DNA of 64,000 nucleotides from Nioella halotolerans (lineage in GTDB: Bacteria > Pseudomonadota > Alphaproteobacteria > Rhodobacterales > Rhodobacteraceae): the NCBI GenBank assembly GCA_003428585.1, contig QVQC01000082.1, positions 1 to 64,000 on the forward strand, in the 5' to 3' direction. The notes under the pieces were generated by a model that saw only the letters and a list, made by a program, of their open reading frames with translations, had not been told where the DNA came from and made no database searches. The translations under genes and the position numbers were made by a program. This document shows positions 43,819 to 54,251 of the stretch, piece by piece; the stretch's first letter is position 1; each line of letters begins with the position of its first letter.

Positions 43819-45993
43819 TCAATCGTGCGAATGCGTCAGTTCCGGCACATCCGCCGCCCCGGCGGTGCCGCGCCCCGACAGCGACGGGTATTGCATGAAG
43901 AACCGGTGGCAGTTGAACGGCTTGTCGACGGCATCGAGATCGGGCCGCACGAAGGTGCCATCGGCCTGCAACACCCAGCTTTGCGCCACGTCGGCAAGGT
44001 TCGCCGCCATGATCTGGTCAACGATCTGCGCCTTCACGGTGGGGGTGGTGCATTCCACCAGCGTTTCCACCCGCCGGTTGAGGTTGCGCCCCATCCAGTC
44101 GGCCGAACTGATATAGACCCGCGCTTTTTTCGACGGCAGCCCGTGGCCATTGCCGAAACAGACGATGCGGCTGTGTTCCAGAAAGCGCCCGACGATGGAC
44201 TTGACGCGGATGTTCTCCGAAAGGCCCTTCACGCCGGGACGTATGCCGCAGATCCCGCGAATGACAAGGTCGATCCGCACGCCGGCCGCGCTCGCCTCGT
44301 AGAGCGCGTCGATCACGTCCGGCTCGATCAGGCTGTTCATCTTGGCCCAGACCATTGCCGGCTTGCCGGCCTCGGCGTGGCCGATCTCGGCCTTCAGACT
44401 GTCGAGCAGCGTCTCCTTCAGCGTCAGCGGCGAGATCGAGAGATTTTCCAGCCGCTCGGGTTCGGCGTAGCCGCCGACATAGTTGAAGACCTTGGTGGCA
44501 TCGCGGCCAAGCGCGTCGTCGCAGGTAAACAGCGACAGGTCGGTATAGATGCGCGCGGTGATCGGGTGGTAGTTGCCGGTGCCGTAATGGGTATAGGTCA
44601 CCAGCTTGTCGCCCTCGCGCCGGACAACGGTGCTGATCTTGGCGTGAGTCTTGTAATTGATGAAGCCGTAGATCACGTGCGCCCCGGCGCGTTCCAGCTT
44701 GCGCGACTGGCGGATATTGGCGGCCTCGTCGAACCGGGCTTTCAACTCCACGAGCGCGGTCACCGACTTGCCGTTTTCCGCCGCCTCGCACAGCGCCTCG
44801 ACGATGGGCGACTCGTGCGAGGTGCGGTAAAGCGTCTGCTTGATCGCCACCACGTTGGGATCACGCGCGGCCTGCGCAAGGAAGCGGATTACCATATCAA
44901 AGGTTTCATAGGGGTGGTGCAGCAGCATGTCCTTTTGCCGGATCGCCGAGAACATGTCGCCGTCATGGTCCTGCACCCGTTCGGGCACCCGCGGGCTGAA
45001 GCTGGGCCACAGAAGGTCGGGGCGTTCGTCGATCACCAGTTCCTTGAGCCGCGCAAGCCCGATCATGCCGCTGACCTCGATGACCTCGTCGCCAATGACG
45101 CCAAGATGTTCGCAGATCTCCCGGCTGAGTTCCGCCGGCGCCCCCGTCGACACCTGAAGCCGCACCACGTGACCCCGACGGCGGCGCTTGAGCGCCGTCT
45201 CGAACTCGCGCACCAGATCCTCGGCCTCTTCCTCAAGCTCAAGGTCGCTGTCGCGCAGCACCCGGAACATGCACGATCCCGTCAGCTTGTAGCCCGGGAA
45301 CAGCGCCCCGATATTGAGCAGCAGCAGATCCTCCAGCAGCAGGAACCGCACCTCGCCCTCCGATGAGGGCAGCCTTACGAAGCGGTCGACCTGCGTCGGG
45401 ATCGGCAACAGCGCCTGCAGGCTGCGCCCGTCCTTGCCACGTTCCATCTGCAAGGCCAGCGAAACGCCTTCGTTGGGGATGAAGGGAAAGGGGTGCGCCG
45501 GGTCAATGGCCAGCGGCGACAGGACCGGGAAGACCTGCGTCAGGAACGCCTCTTCCAGCGCGGCCTTGTCGGCCTTGCCAAGCTCCTTGCGGCCCACGAC
45601 GCTGATGCGCTCCGCCTCCAGCACCGACCGCAGCTCGGTCCATGTTTCCTGCTGCGCCTGCATCAGCTTGCGGGCATCGGCGTTGATCAGGCGCAACTGT
45701 TCGGCCGGGGTGCGGCCATCGGCCGATGGCGTGGTGTGGCCTTCCATCACCAACTCGCGCAGGCCGGCGACGCGGACGGTGTAGAACTCGTCGAGATTGG
45801 CCGAGGAAATCGACACGAAGCGCACCCGTTCCAGCAGTGGCACGCGCGGGTTGCGGGCCTCTTCCAGCACGCGCCAGTTGAAGGCCAGCCAGCTGAGTTC
45901 GCGGTTGAAATAGCGCTGCGGGCCGGAGGTCTGTTCTTCGGGCAGGTCAACCGGCTCGGGGATCGGATTATGAAGAAAATCGACGTTTACCAT
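43819..45993 (-). CDS. ppk1: Polyphosphate kinase 1
   Basis: PPK1 builds polyphosphate from ATP through a phospho-histidine. At 724 residues it has the standard four domains; FNRELSWLAFNWRVLEEA marks the N-terminus, and the autophosphorylated His is in THYGTGNYHP. Other blocks include LVELKARFDEAANI and ICGIRPGVKGLSENI. It lies between the hdaA-like gene and ppx on one strand, so it is probably cotranscribed with ppx. Confidence 0.97.
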   Translation of the reverse strand: MVNVDFLHNPIPEPVDLPEEQTSGPQRYFNRELSWLAFNWRVLEEARNPRVPLLERVRFVSISSANLDEFYTVRVAGLRELVMEGHTTPSADGRTPAEQLRLINADARKLMQAQQETWTELRSVLEAERISVVGRKELGKADKAALEEAFLTQVFPVLSPLAIDPAHPFPFIPNEGVSLALQMERGKDGRSLQALLPIPTQVDRFVRLPSSEGEVRFLLLEDLLLLNIGALFPGYKLTGSCMFRVLRDSDLELEEEAEDLVREFETALKRRRRGHVVRLQVSTGAPAELSREICEHLGVIGDEVIEVSGMIGLARLKELVIDERPDLLWPSFSPRVPERVQDHDGDMFSAIRQKDMLLHHPYETFDMVIRFLAQAARDPNVVAIKQTLYRTSHESPIVEALCEAAENGKSVTALVELKARFDEAANIRQSRKLERAGAHVIYGFINYKTHAKISTVVRREGDKLVTYTHYGTGNYHPITARIYTDLSLFTCDDALGRDATKVFNYVGGYAEPERLENLSISPLTLKETLLDSLKAEIGHAEAGKPAMVWAKMNSLIEPDVIDALYEASAAGVRIDLVIRGICGIRPGVKGLSENIRVKSIVGRFLEHSRIVCFGNGHGLPSKKARVYISSADWMGRNLNRRVETLVECTTPTVKAQIVDQIMAANLADVAQSWVLQADGTFVRPDLDAVDKPFNCHRFFMQYPSLSGRGTAGAADVPELTHSHD

Positions 45994-46033
45994 GGGCGTG
46001 CGCTATCCTTGGGAGGTGACGGGAACGTGACAT

Positions 46034-46702
46034 TCATTCGGCTTGCCGTGCAAGCAGCGCCGCGATCATGGTCTTGGTCGGACGCGATTTGTCGCGCAGG
46101 GCGCGGGCGTCGATCGCCTCGATGAGCGCGCGGGCGGCGGCAAAGCTGCGCTCCATGCGCAGCACGGCATAGGAGACGAGGCCGGGCGCAAGCACGAGTT
46201 GCCGGTCGGCGGCCATCTTGACCATCACCGCCGACAAGAGCGCATCGTCGGGCGGGGCGAGCTTCAGCACCCCGGCCTGTTGAACCCGGCTTTTCAGATC
46301 GGGCAGCGCGACGGGCCAGCGGGCGGGGTCGTTGCGGGCGGTCAACAATAGCCGCCCCCCTTGCCCCGTCACGGCATTGTGCAAGTGGAAAAGCGCCGTC
46401 TCGGCCGCCGTTCCGGTAACACGATCGGCATCCTCGACGGCAACCATGGCGCCCATGCCGTCCGGGTCCGGCCCGGGCAGGTCGCCGGCGGCAATCACGG
46501 TTGCACCGGTCATCCCCGCCCAGACATGCGCCAGATGCGTCTTGCCCGAGGCTTCCGGCCCGACCAGCACCATCTTGCCATGCGGCCAGCCCTGCCATGC
46601 CTCGATCCCGGCGACGGCGGCGGCGTTGCCGTCGGAGACGAAGAAATCATCGCGTCCCAGGGCGGGTCGCACGGGAAGGTTGAGGATCAGTTGTTCGGCC
46701 AT
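46034..46702 (-). CDS. hdaA: HdaA-like DnaA-domain protein (replication control)
   Basis: A 222-residue protein resembling the AAA+ part of DnaA without the DNA-binding domain. In Caulobacter and relatives HdaA, with the sliding clamp, stimulates DnaA ATP hydrolysis and limits initiation. The N-terminal QLILNLPVRPALGRDDF contains the clamp-binding QLxLxL-type motif, and VGPEASGKTHLAHVW is the P-loop. The C-terminus (RPTKTMIAALLARQ) has the usual lid. It is four bases downstream of the permease gene, an order I recall from other Rhodobacteraceae. Confidence 0.92.
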   Translation of the reverse strand: MAEQLILNLPVRPALGRDDFFVSDGNAAAVAGIEAWQGWPHGKMVLVGPEASGKTHLAHVWAGMTGATVIAAGDLPGPDPDGMGAMVAVEDADRVTGTAAETALFHLHNAVTGQGGRLLLTARNDPARWPVALPDLKSRVQQAGVLKLAPPDDALLSAVMVKMAADRQLVLAPGLVSYAVLRMERSFAAARALIEAIDARALRDKSRPTKTMIAALLARQAE

Positions 46703-46705
46703 GGT

Positions 46706-47782
46706 TCAGATGTCACCATCCTCGCCGCGGGCTTCAAGCCCCCGGTAAAGTCGGCTGCCCTGATACTGCGCGACCCCGTAGCGCGCCAGAACCCCCATCA
46801 TCGCCGCCACCGGCACCGCGACCAGCATGCCGACGAACCCGAAGAGCGTGCCGAAGGCCGCCAGCGCGAACAGCAGCCAGACAGGGTGCAGCCCGACCGA
46901 ACTGCCCACCAGCTTGGGCGTCAGGAAATTGCCCTCCACCGCCTGCCCGATCATGAAGACCGCGGCAACCGCGGCGATCCAGATCCAGTCCCCCCAGAAC
47001 TGGAACAGCGCCAGCCCGATCGACAGGACGCCCCCGACAAGCGCGCCAACGTAGGGGATGAAGGTCAGCAATCCCGCGACCAGCCCCGCGATGAGCCCGA
47101 ATTGCAACCCGATAAGCATCAGCGAGATGGCGTAAAAGGTGCCGAGGATCAGGCAAACCGTGCCTTGCCCACGCACGAAACTGGCCAGTGTCCGGTCGAT
47201 ATCGGTGGCCAGTTTGCGGATCACCGGCGCATGGTCGCGCGGCAGAAGATCGTCAACCGACGCGGTCATCCGGTCCCAGTCGAGCAACAGGTAGAAGGCC
47301 ACCACCGGCGCCACCACCAGCACCACCAGCCCGTTCATCGCAGACCCCGCCGAGGATAGGACCGAGGACAGGATCCCGCCGATCTGCGACCGGGCCTGTT
47401 CTAGGATCTCGGCGATGGTCTGACGCGCGGTCGACTCTTCCTGGATCAGGGCCGGGAACCGTTCGACCAACGCGTCGCGCAACGTTTCGTAGAATGCCGG
47501 TGCCGTCTGAACGAGCGTGACTACCTGCCCCACCAGCATCGGCAGGACAAGCAGCAGGACAAGCGCAAAGACCAGCATCGCGAGGGCAAAGATCACCACC
47601 GAGGCGACGATCCGGGACAGCCCCCGGCGTTCCAGCCGGTCCGCCAACGGGTCGAGCACGTAAGCGATCGCACCGCCCAAGACGAAGGGCAGAAGAACCT
47701 GCCCCAGAAACCACATCAGCAGGAAGAAGACGCCCGCCGCAATCCCCCAATAGGTCACCTGCTGTTTCACCGGCAATGCCAT
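46706..47782 (-). CDS. AI-2E family transporter (PerM-like permease)
   Basis: A 358-residue inner-membrane protein of the AI-2E/PerM family. Eight hydrophobic segments are visible in the usual spacing: two near the N-terminus, a soluble stretch (about 80-150), then a dense cluster to residue 335. The exported substrate is unclear; members move autoinducer-2, sodium or other ions. It is the first gene of the run permease-hdaA-ppk-ppx. The 27-base tandem repeat lies upstream, in the gap before the mutase gene's 3' end. Confidence 0.92.
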   Translation of the reverse strand: MALPVKQQVTYWGIAAGVFFLLMWFLGQVLLPFVLGGAIAYVLDPLADRLERRGLSRIVASVVIFALAMLVFALVLLLVLPMLVGQVVTLVQTAPAFYETLRDALVERFPALIQEESTARQTIAEILEQARSQIGGILSSVLSSAGSAMNGLVVLVVAPVVAFYLLLDWDRMTASVDDLLPRDHAPVIRKLATDIDRTLASFVRGQGTVCLILGTFYAISLMLIGLQFGLIAGLVAGLLTFIPYVGALVGGVLSIGLALFQFWGDWIWIAAVAAVFMIGQAVEGNFLTPKLVGSSVGLHPVWLLFALAAFGTLFGFVGMLVAVPVAAMMGVLARYGVAQYQGSRLYRGLEARGEDGDI

Positions 47783-47901
47783 GCGGCGCGTGTCCTTGTC
47801 CTGTTCGCGAGGCGATCACGGCCAAAGCTGCCTGCGAGGCGGCGGATTTGCAAGCCGAAGCTGGCAGGGCGCCCGTCGAACGTGGCGCCCCCGGCCAACC
47901 G

Positions 47902-47971
47902 CGCGCGTCCTGCGCACCGGATCCTAGCCGCGCGTCGTGCGCACCGGATCCTAGCCGCGCGTCGTGCGCAC
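47902..47971. repeat. 27-base tandem repeat across the mutase stop codon
   Basis: Units at 47902-47928 and 47929-47955 differ at a single base, and a third partial unit (16 bases) runs to 47971 inside the mutase coding end. As 27 is a multiple of three and each full unit contains CTAG, the mutase stop is duplicated in frame 27 bases later on the minus strand. Confidence 0.9.
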
Positions 47972-50080
47972 GAGGGCGAGGATCTCTCGCGCGGCCTCGG
48001 GGATATTGGTGCCGGGGCCGAAGATGGCCTTCACGCCAGCATCCTGCAAGAACTGGTAATCCTGGTGCGGGATCACCCCGCCGCAGATCACGATGATCTC
48101 CTCCGCGCCCTCGGCCTTCAGCGCCGCGATCAGCTTGGGCGCCAGCGTCTTGTGGCCTGCCGCCTGCGACGAGATCCCGACGATATGCACGTCGTTGTCG
48201 ATGGCGTCCTGCGCAGCCTCTTCCGGGGTCTGGAAGAGCGGGCCGACATCCACGTCGAAGCCGATATCGGCAAAGGCGGTGGCGATCACCTTGGCGCCGC
48301 GGTCATGCCCGTCCTGCCCCATCTTGACGACCAGCATGCGCGGGCGGCGTCCTTCCTCTTCGGCGAAGGCTTCCACGTCCTTCTGGATCGCGGCGAAGCC
48401 TTCATCGCCCTCGTAGGCCGCGCCGTAGACCCCGGCCAGCGTCTTGACCTCGGCACGGTGGCGGCCGAACTGCTTTTCCATTGCCATGCTGATCTCTCCG
48501 ACAGTTGCACGGGCGCGGGCCGCCTCGACGGCAGCCTCCAGAAGGTTGCCGCCCTCGCCCGCGCGGCGAGTCAATTCTTCGAGCGCGGCGCTGCACGCGG
48601 CCTCGTCGCGGGCGGCGCGGATCCGGTCCAGCGCGGCAATCTGGCCCGCGCGCACCTTGACGTTGTCGACATCGAGAATGTCGATCGGATCCTCGTTGTC
48701 CTTGCGATACTTGTTGACGCCGACGATCACCTCGTCGCCCCGGTCGATCATCGCCTGACGCGTCGCGGCGGTTTCCTCGATCCGGAGCTTGGGCATGCCC
48801 GAGGCCACGGCCTTGGTCATGCCGCCCATTTCCTCGACCTCCTCGATCAGCGCCCACGCCTTCTCCGCCAATTCCGCGGTCAGGCTCTCGACGTAATAGG
48901 AGCCGGCCAGCGGATCGACCACGTTGGTGATCCCGGTTTCCTCCTGAAGGATAAGCTGGGTATTGCGGGCGATCCGGGCGCTGAACTCGGTCGGCAATGC
49001 GATGGCCTCGTCAAGCGCATTGGTGTGCAACGATTGCGTCCCGCCAAGCGCCGCCGACATCGCCTCGTAGGCCGTGCGGATCACGTTGTTGTAGGGGTCC
49101 TGTTCCTGCAACGACACGCCCGAGGTCTGGCAATGGGTGCGCAGCATCTTGGATTTCTCGGCCTCGGCACCAAGCTCGGTCATGATACGGTGCCAGAGCA
49201 GACGCGCGGCGCGCAGCTTCGCCGCCTCCATGAAGAAATTCATGCCGATGGCAAAGAAGAACGACAGCCGCGGCGCGAACTTGTCCACGTCCATCCCGGC
49301 CGCGATCGCCGCGCGCACGTATTCGCGCCCGTCAGCCAGCGTGTAGGCCAGTTCCTGCACGAGATTCGCCCCGGCCTCCTGCATGTGGTAGCCCGAGATC
49401 GAGATCGAGTTGAAGCGCGGCATCTCGTTGGAGGTATATTCGATGATGTCCGAAATGATCCGCATCGACGGTTCCGGCGGGTAGATATAGGTGTTGCGGA
49501 CCATGAACTCCTTGAGGATGTCGTTCTGGATGGTCCCCGACAGGGCGTCGCGCGAATGGCCCTGTTCCTCGCCGGTGACGATGAAACTGGCGAGGATCGG
49601 GATCACCGCGCCGTTCATGGTCATCGAGACACTGACCTTGTCGAGCGGGATGCCATCGAACAGGATCTTCATGTCCTCGACGCTGTCGATGGCGACACCG
49701 GCCTTGCCCACGTCGCCCTCCACCCGCGGATGGTCGCTGTCATAACCGCGGTGCGTGGCAAGGTCGAAGGCCACGGATACGCCCTGCTGCCCGGCGGCAA
49801 GGGCCTTGCGGTAGAAGGCGTTGCTGTCCTCGGCGGTGGAAAAGCCCGCGTATTGGCGGATGGTCCACGGCCGGCCGGCATACATCGTGGCCTTGACCCC
49901 GCGCGTGAACGGCTCCTGCCCCGGCAGGCTGCCCACGTGCGGCAATTCGGCGGTGTCTTCCTCGGTGTAGAGGGGTTTGACCGGAATCCCTTCCAGCGTG
50001 TGCCATGTAAGGTCATCCAGCGGGCGGCCGCGCAGTTCCTTTTCGGCCATCTCGCGCCAGCTTCGGGTCTTGTCACTCAT
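47951..50080 (-). CDS. Methylmalonyl-CoA mutase
   Basis: This adenosylcobalamin enzyme turns methylmalonyl-CoA into succinyl-CoA, completing propionate assimilation. At 709 residues it is the single-chain (MCM/ScpA) form. The N-terminal barrel shows [20 protein letters not shown] and [17 protein letters not shown], and the C-terminal B12 domain has [13 protein letters not shown] with the cobalt-binding His. It lies on the same strand as pccA and pccB but is separated from pccA by the plus-strand DUF4174 gene. The 3' end carries a tandem repeat that duplicates the stop codon. Confidence 0.97.
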   Translation of the reverse strand: MSDKTRSWREMAEKELRGRPLDDLTWHTLEGIPVKPLYTEEDTAELPHVGSLPGQEPFTRGVKATMYAGRPWTIRQYAGFSTAEDSNAFYRKALAAGQQGVSVAFDLATHRGYDSDHPRVEGDVGKAGVAIDSVEDMKILFDGIPLDKVSVSMTMNGAVIPILASFIVTGEEQGHSRDALSGTIQNDILKEFMVRNTYIYPPEPSMRIISDIIEYTSNEMPRFNSISISGYHMQEAGANLVQELAYTLADGREYVRAAIAAGMDVDKFAPRLSFFFAIGMNFFMEAAKLRAARLLWHRIMTELGAEAEKSKMLRTHCQTSGVSLQEQDPYNNVIRTAYEAMSAALGGTQSLHTNALDEAIALPTEFSARIARNTQLILQEETGITNVVDPLAGSYYVESLTAELAEKAWALIEEVEEMGGMTKAVASGMPKLRIEETAATRQAMIDRGDEVIVGVNKYRKDNEDPIDILDVDNVKVRAGQIAALDRIRAARDEAACSAALEELTRRAGEGGNLLEAAVEAARARATVGEISMAMEKQFGRHRAEVKTLAGVYGAAYEGDEGFAAIQKDVEAFAEEEGRRPRMLVVKMGQDGHDRGAKVIATAFADIGFDVDVGPLFQTPEEAAQDAIDNDVHIVGISSQAAGHKTLAPKLIAALKAEGAEEIIVICGGVIPHQDYQFLQDAGVKAIFGPGTNIPEAAREILALVRTTRG

Positions 50081-50221
50081 CGTGTCTGGTCCTTCTCATG
50101 CCATGTCGCGACGGCAGGTCGTGCCGCCTGCCGCGCCGTGCCGGGCATAGAGCATCCCCGGCGATGATTGCTCTTCGCTTTCGCGCGCGCCACACCTATA
50201 TGTGTGCAAAACGGAGGATCC

Positions 50222-50677
50222 ATGCGCGCAGCCCTGTCCCTTGTCTTGTCCCTCGCCTTGACCATACCGGTCTGGGCCCAAGACGCAGAAACGCCCCCCG
50301 TCGCGGAAGACGAGGAGTTGAGTTTGCCAGTTTTCGAGGCGGCCGATATCAATCTCGATGACTTCCTCTGGGTGGCCCGCCCCATAGTCGTCTTCGCCGA
50401 CACGCCGCGCGACCCCCGGTTTCAGGATCAGATCGAGTTGCTCTTGCAGCGGCCCGGGCCGCTTTTGGAACGCGAAGTGGTTGTGATCATCGATTCCGAC
50501 CCGTCCGACGAAACCGAAGTGCGGCAACGGTTGCGCCCGCGCGGCTTTTCTCTGGTGCTGCTGCGACGCGACGGGCAGGTCGTGATGCGCAAGCCGAATG
50601 CCCGGGACGTGCGCTCGATCGTGCGGGCCATCGACAACCTGCCGATGCGGATCGAGGAGCTGAGCACCCAAAGGTAG
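50222..50677 (+). CDS. DUF4174-domain exported protein
   Basis: A 151-residue protein with a signal peptide (MRAALSLVLSLALTIPVWAQ, cleavage near residue 20). The domain core reads VARPIVVFADTPRDPRFQDQIELL and later FSLVLLRRDGQVVMRKPN, matching DUF4174 proteins with a thioredoxin-like fold but no CxxC. It lies between mcm and pccA, on the opposite strand to both. GGAGGA stands just before the ATG at 50222; the longer frame from 50168 would add 18 unlike residues. Function unknown, probably periplasmic. Confidence 0.87.
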   Translation: MRAALSLVLSLALTIPVWAQDAETPPVAEDEELSLPVFEAADINLDDFLWVARPIVVFADTPRDPRFQDQIELLLQRPGPLLEREVVVIIDSDPSDETEVRQRLRPRGFSLVLLRRDGQVVMRKPNARDVRSIVRAIDNLPMRIEELSTQR

Positions 50678-50741
50678 CGCCCGCGCCGGGTGCCCGTCTG
50701 CCGCGCGCACCCAAGGTATCCGCCCCGCGTCGGTCACGATG

Positions 50742-52787
50742 TCACTCGAATTCCATGATGACGTCATCCACCGCAAGGCTGTCACCGGCGGCGGCATTGA
50801 CCTTTGCCACTACGGCCTTCCTCTCGGCGCGCAGAATGTTTTCCATCTTCATCGCCTCGACGGTGCACAGCGGCTGGCCTTCCTGCACCTCCTGCCCAAC
50901 CTCGACATTGACCTTCATGATCAGCCCCGGCATCGGGCAGAGCAGCATCTTCGACGTATCTGGCGCCAGTTTCTCGGGCATCAGCGCGGCCAGTTCCGCC
51001 TGTCGCGGACTGCGCACATGCACTTTCAGATCGGCCCCGCGGGTCCGCACCCGGAAGCCTTGCGTCACCTTGCCGACCTTGAGCACCAGCGTTTCGCCGC
51101 TGACATCCAGCGTCGCCAATTGGTCCCCCGGTGTCCAGCCGCTGGCCACGCGCAGCACCTGCCCGTCATCGAATGTGACGGTCGATCCCTCGTGGTCGGC
51201 GTCGATATGCAGCGGGTAACTTTCGCCCTGCAACGCCACCACCCAGTCGGTCGCCACCACCCGTTCGTGGTTATCCATGCGTCCCGACACGCGGGCGCGG
51301 CGGATTTCGGCCACCCGGTGCATCGCCGCCGCCGAGGCCGCGATGCGCCGCAATTCCCCTTCCGGCAGGGTCACGCCCTCGAACCCGTCGGGGTACTCCT
51401 CGGCAATGAAGGCGGTGGTGATCTCGCCCGAGACGAAGCGCGGGTGGTCCATCACCGCCGACAGGAACGGCAGGTTGTGGCCGATCCCCTCGACCTCGAA
51501 ACTGTCCAGCGCAATCCGCATCGCCTCGATCGCCGCCTCGCGCGTCGGCGCCCACGTGCACAGCTTGGCGATCATCGGATCGTAATACATGCTGATCTCG
51601 CCGCCTTCGTAGACGCCGGTATCGTTGCGCACCGCGCTGGCCCCTTCCGGTGCCTCGCCCTGCCACTTGCCGTTGGTCAGAAGCGGCCCGGCGGCCACCT
51701 CCTGCGGCGGGCGGTAGCGCGTGAGGCGCCCGATGGAGGGCAGAAAACCGCGATAGGGGTCCTCGGCATACAGCCGGTTCTCGATCGCCCAACCGGTCAG
51801 CGTGACGTCCTCCTGCCGGATCGACAGCGGCTCGCCGGCGGCAACGCGGATCATCTGCTCGACAAGATCAACACCGGTGACCAGTTCCGTCACCGGGTGC
51901 TCCACCTGAAGGCGGGTGTTCATTTCGAGGAAATAAAAATTCCGGTCGCCATCGACGATGAACTCCACCGTGCCAGCGCTGGTATAGCCCACCGCCTTGG
52001 CCAGCGCGACGGCCTGTTCCCCCATCGCCTTGCGCGTCGCCTCGTCAAGGAAGGGCGAGGGCGCCTCCTCGACCACCTTCTGGTTGCGCCGCTGGATCGA
52101 GCATTCGCGCTCTCCAAGGTAAATCCCGCCCCCATGCGCGTCGCACAGCACCTGGATCTCGATGTGACGCGGTTGCGTGACGAACTTCTCGATGAAGATG
52201 CGGTCGTCGCCGAAGCTGCTGGCCGCCTCGTTCTTGGAGGACTGGAAGCCTTCGCGCGCCTCCTCGTCATTCCACGCGATCCGCATGCCCTTGCCGCCAC
52301 CCCCGGCGCTGGCCTTGATCATGACGGGGTAGCCGATCTCGCCCGAGATCTTCACAGCCTCCTCGGCATCCTCGATCAGGCCCATATACCCGGGAACTGT
52401 GGATACTTGTGCCTCCTGTGCAAGCTTCTTGGAGGTGATCTTGTCGCCCATCGCTTCGATCGCGCCCTTGGGCGGGCCGACAAAGGCAACCCCTTCCGCT
52501 TCAAGGGCTTCCGCGAAGTGGCTGTTTTCGGACAGGAACCCGTAGCCGGGATGCACCGCCTCGGCGCCGCTGGCGCGGATCGCCTCCATCACCTTGTCGA
52601 TCACGATATAGGACTGGTTGGCGGGCGCAGGTCCGATATGTATCGCCTCGTCTGCCATGCTGACATGCAGCGCATGCCGGTCAGCGTCCGAGTAGATGGC
52701 CACCGTGGGGATCCCCATCTTCTTGGCCGTCTTCATCACACGGCAGGCGATCTCGCCCCGGTTGGCGATCAGCAGTTTGTTGAACAT
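50742..52787 (-). CDS. pccA: Propionyl-CoA carboxylase, biotin-carrying alpha subunit
   Basis: PccA carboxylates its own biotin with ATP and bicarbonate; PccB moves the carboxyl to propionyl-CoA, giving methylmalonyl-CoA. The 681-residue protein has a biotin carboxylase domain (FNKLLIANRGEIACRVMKTA at the start, then GGGGKGMRI), the BT-type linker and a C-terminal biotin domain with EAMKMEN (biotinyl Lys). The ATG at 52787 gives the standard N-terminus. It shares the strand with pccB but is separated by several small genes and a plus-strand porin. Confidence 0.96.
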   Translation of the reverse strand: MFNKLLIANRGEIACRVMKTAKKMGIPTVAIYSDADRHALHVSMADEAIHIGPAPANQSYIVIDKVMEAIRASGAEAVHPGYGFLSENSHFAEALEAEGVAFVGPPKGAIEAMGDKITSKKLAQEAQVSTVPGYMGLIEDAEEAVKISGEIGYPVMIKASAGGGGKGMRIAWNDEEAREGFQSSKNEAASSFGDDRIFIEKFVTQPRHIEIQVLCDAHGGGIYLGERECSIQRRNQKVVEEAPSPFLDEATRKAMGEQAVALAKAVGYTSAGTVEFIVDGDRNFYFLEMNTRLQVEHPVTELVTGVDLVEQMIRVAAGEPLSIRQEDVTLTGWAIENRLYAEDPYRGFLPSIGRLTRYRPPQEVAAGPLLTNGKWQGEAPEGASAVRNDTGVYEGGEISMYYDPMIAKLCTWAPTREAAIEAMRIALDSFEVEGIGHNLPFLSAVMDHPRFVSGEITTAFIAEEYPDGFEGVTLPEGELRRIAASAAAMHRVAEIRRARVSGRMDNHERVVATDWVVALQGESYPLHIDADHEGSTVTFDDGQVLRVASGWTPGDQLATLDVSGETLVLKVGKVTQGFRVRTRGADLKVHVRSPRQAELAALMPEKLAPDTSKMLLCPMPGLIMKVNVEVGQEVQEGQPLCTVEAMKMENILRAERKAVVAKVNAAAGDSLAVDDVIMEFE

Positions 52788-53023
52788 CGCAGGTCCCTTC
52801 CTTCCTTTTCCACGGCACGGGCAATGGCCACTTCGCCGGCAAGTCTTGGCCGCGCGGCGCCGCGGCAAGACCCGGGCGCGCGATCACGGCGTTGCAACGG
52901 TTTTCTGACAGGGTCTCGCGCCTGTCTCACGCGGACGTGGTTTTTCGGGCTCAAACCCGCGTGCCACGCTTGGGCATTCCCGTGCCGAGACGCGGGAACC
53001 ATCGCGATAAAGGGAGACAGACC

Positions 53024-54148
53024 ATGCGACAGAAACCCAGATGGCTGGCGGCGCTGCCCGCGGCGAGCCTCGCACTCGCCGGGCAGGCAAGCGCCACGAC
53101 GGATGCCGAACTGGCCGAATTGCGCCAAAGGATCGCGCGTCTCGAATCCTCGGCGTCGTCCAACCTCAATTTCGGTCTCAGTTCCGATACGCAGGTCACG
53201 ATCTACGGCTATGTGAAAGCCGATTTCATCTACGACGCGGATGCCGATCTTGGCACGACCTTCTTCGGTCTTGGCAGCCTGACCAATTCGCCGGCCAATG
53301 ACGGCAACTTCCGCACGCAAGCGATCCAGTCGCGGCTCGGCTTCCGGTCGGTCACGCAGACCGATATCGGCGAGGTCCAGACCCAGATCGAGGGCGACTT
53401 CTTCGGCGGGGGCGGCGGGCAGTTCCGGCTGCGCCATGCGAATATCTCGGTCGGCAACTTCCTGATCGGGCGCAGTTGGACCAATTTCATGCCGATTTCC
53501 TACTACCCCGGCACGCTGGATTTCCAAGGCCCCGCAGGCATCCCCTTCTCGCGCCAGACGCAGGCCCGCTACACGCATCCCCTCGGGGAAAACGCATCGC
53601 TGGCCGTGTCTATCGAGAACGGCGCCGGCACCACCAGCGACCCCGTTTTCACCGCGGCGCTGGATTACGGCGTGGACGGTTACGGGCTGCGCCTCGCCGC
53701 GCTGGGCGGCACGGTGGATTTCGCCGGTCAGTCCTTTGACCGCTGGGGCGTCAACCTTTCCGGCGGGGCCGACCTGTGGCAGGGCGGCGCGGTCAACGCC
53801 TCCTACACGATGGGCGAGGGCATCGCCTCCTACATGGTCTATGGCGGGGCGGATGTGCGCACGATCGGCGGCATCACGGATCTTGTCGAATCCGAGGGCG
53901 CGACCGTCGGGCTGACGCATGATTTCAACGACCACTGGGGGCTTGGGCTGGCCTATGGCTACCGAGAGGATGACCGGTTCGCCGCCGCCGACACGCAAAG
54001 CCTTGAAACCGTCCATGCCAGCCTGTTCTGGCACCCGACCGAGCGGATGACGGTCGGACTGGAAGCGATCTATGGAGAACGCACCCTCGGGGATAACACC
54101 ACCGCGGATGCCACCCGCTTCCAGTCCTCCGTCCAGTTCAATTTCTGA
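53024..54148 (+). CDS. DcaP-like trimeric outer-membrane porin
   Basis: A 374-residue protein with a signal peptide (cleavage near 24, after QASA), a short coiled-coil helix (DAELAELRQRIARLE, residues about 27-42) and a beta-barrel ending in aromatic Phe, as outer-membrane proteins do. The sequence TIYGYVKADFIYD and the rest fit the DcaP family, whose members admit dicarboxylates and similar small acids. GGGAGA precedes the ATG at 53024. It is divergent from pccA in the propionate region; a link to organic-acid uptake is plausible, not shown. Confidence 0.88.
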   Translation: MRQKPRWLAALPAASLALAGQASATTDAELAELRQRIARLESSASSNLNFGLSSDTQVTIYGYVKADFIYDADADLGTTFFGLGSLTNSPANDGNFRTQAIQSRLGFRSVTQTDIGEVQTQIEGDFFGGGGGQFRLRHANISVGNFLIGRSWTNFMPISYYPGTLDFQGPAGIPFSRQTQARYTHPLGENASLAVSIENGAGTTSDPVFTAALDYGVDGYGLRLAALGGTVDFAGQSFDRWGVNLSGGADLWQGGAVNASYTMGEGIASYMVYGGADVRTIGGITDLVESEGATVGLTHDFNDHWGLGLAYGYREDDRFAAADTQSLETVHASLFWHPTERMTVGLEAIYGERTLGDNTTADATRFQSSVQFNF

Positions 54149-54160
54149 ACCGTTCGGGTG

Positions 54161-54185
54161 GCCCGGTCGTTGCAGCCGACCGGGC
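54161..54185 (+). terminator. Hairpin after the porin gene
   Basis: A 9-bp stem, GCCCGGTCG (54161-54169) with CGACCGGGC (54177-54185), starts 12 bases after the porin stop. There is no T-run, so termination is probable rather than certain. Confidence 0.5.
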
Positions 54186-54251
54186 GGCCGTCGAAGGTAA
54201 ACCGGTGAGCCAACAAGGCAACCGCCTCGTGCAGGTTCGGTGCCCGACGGA

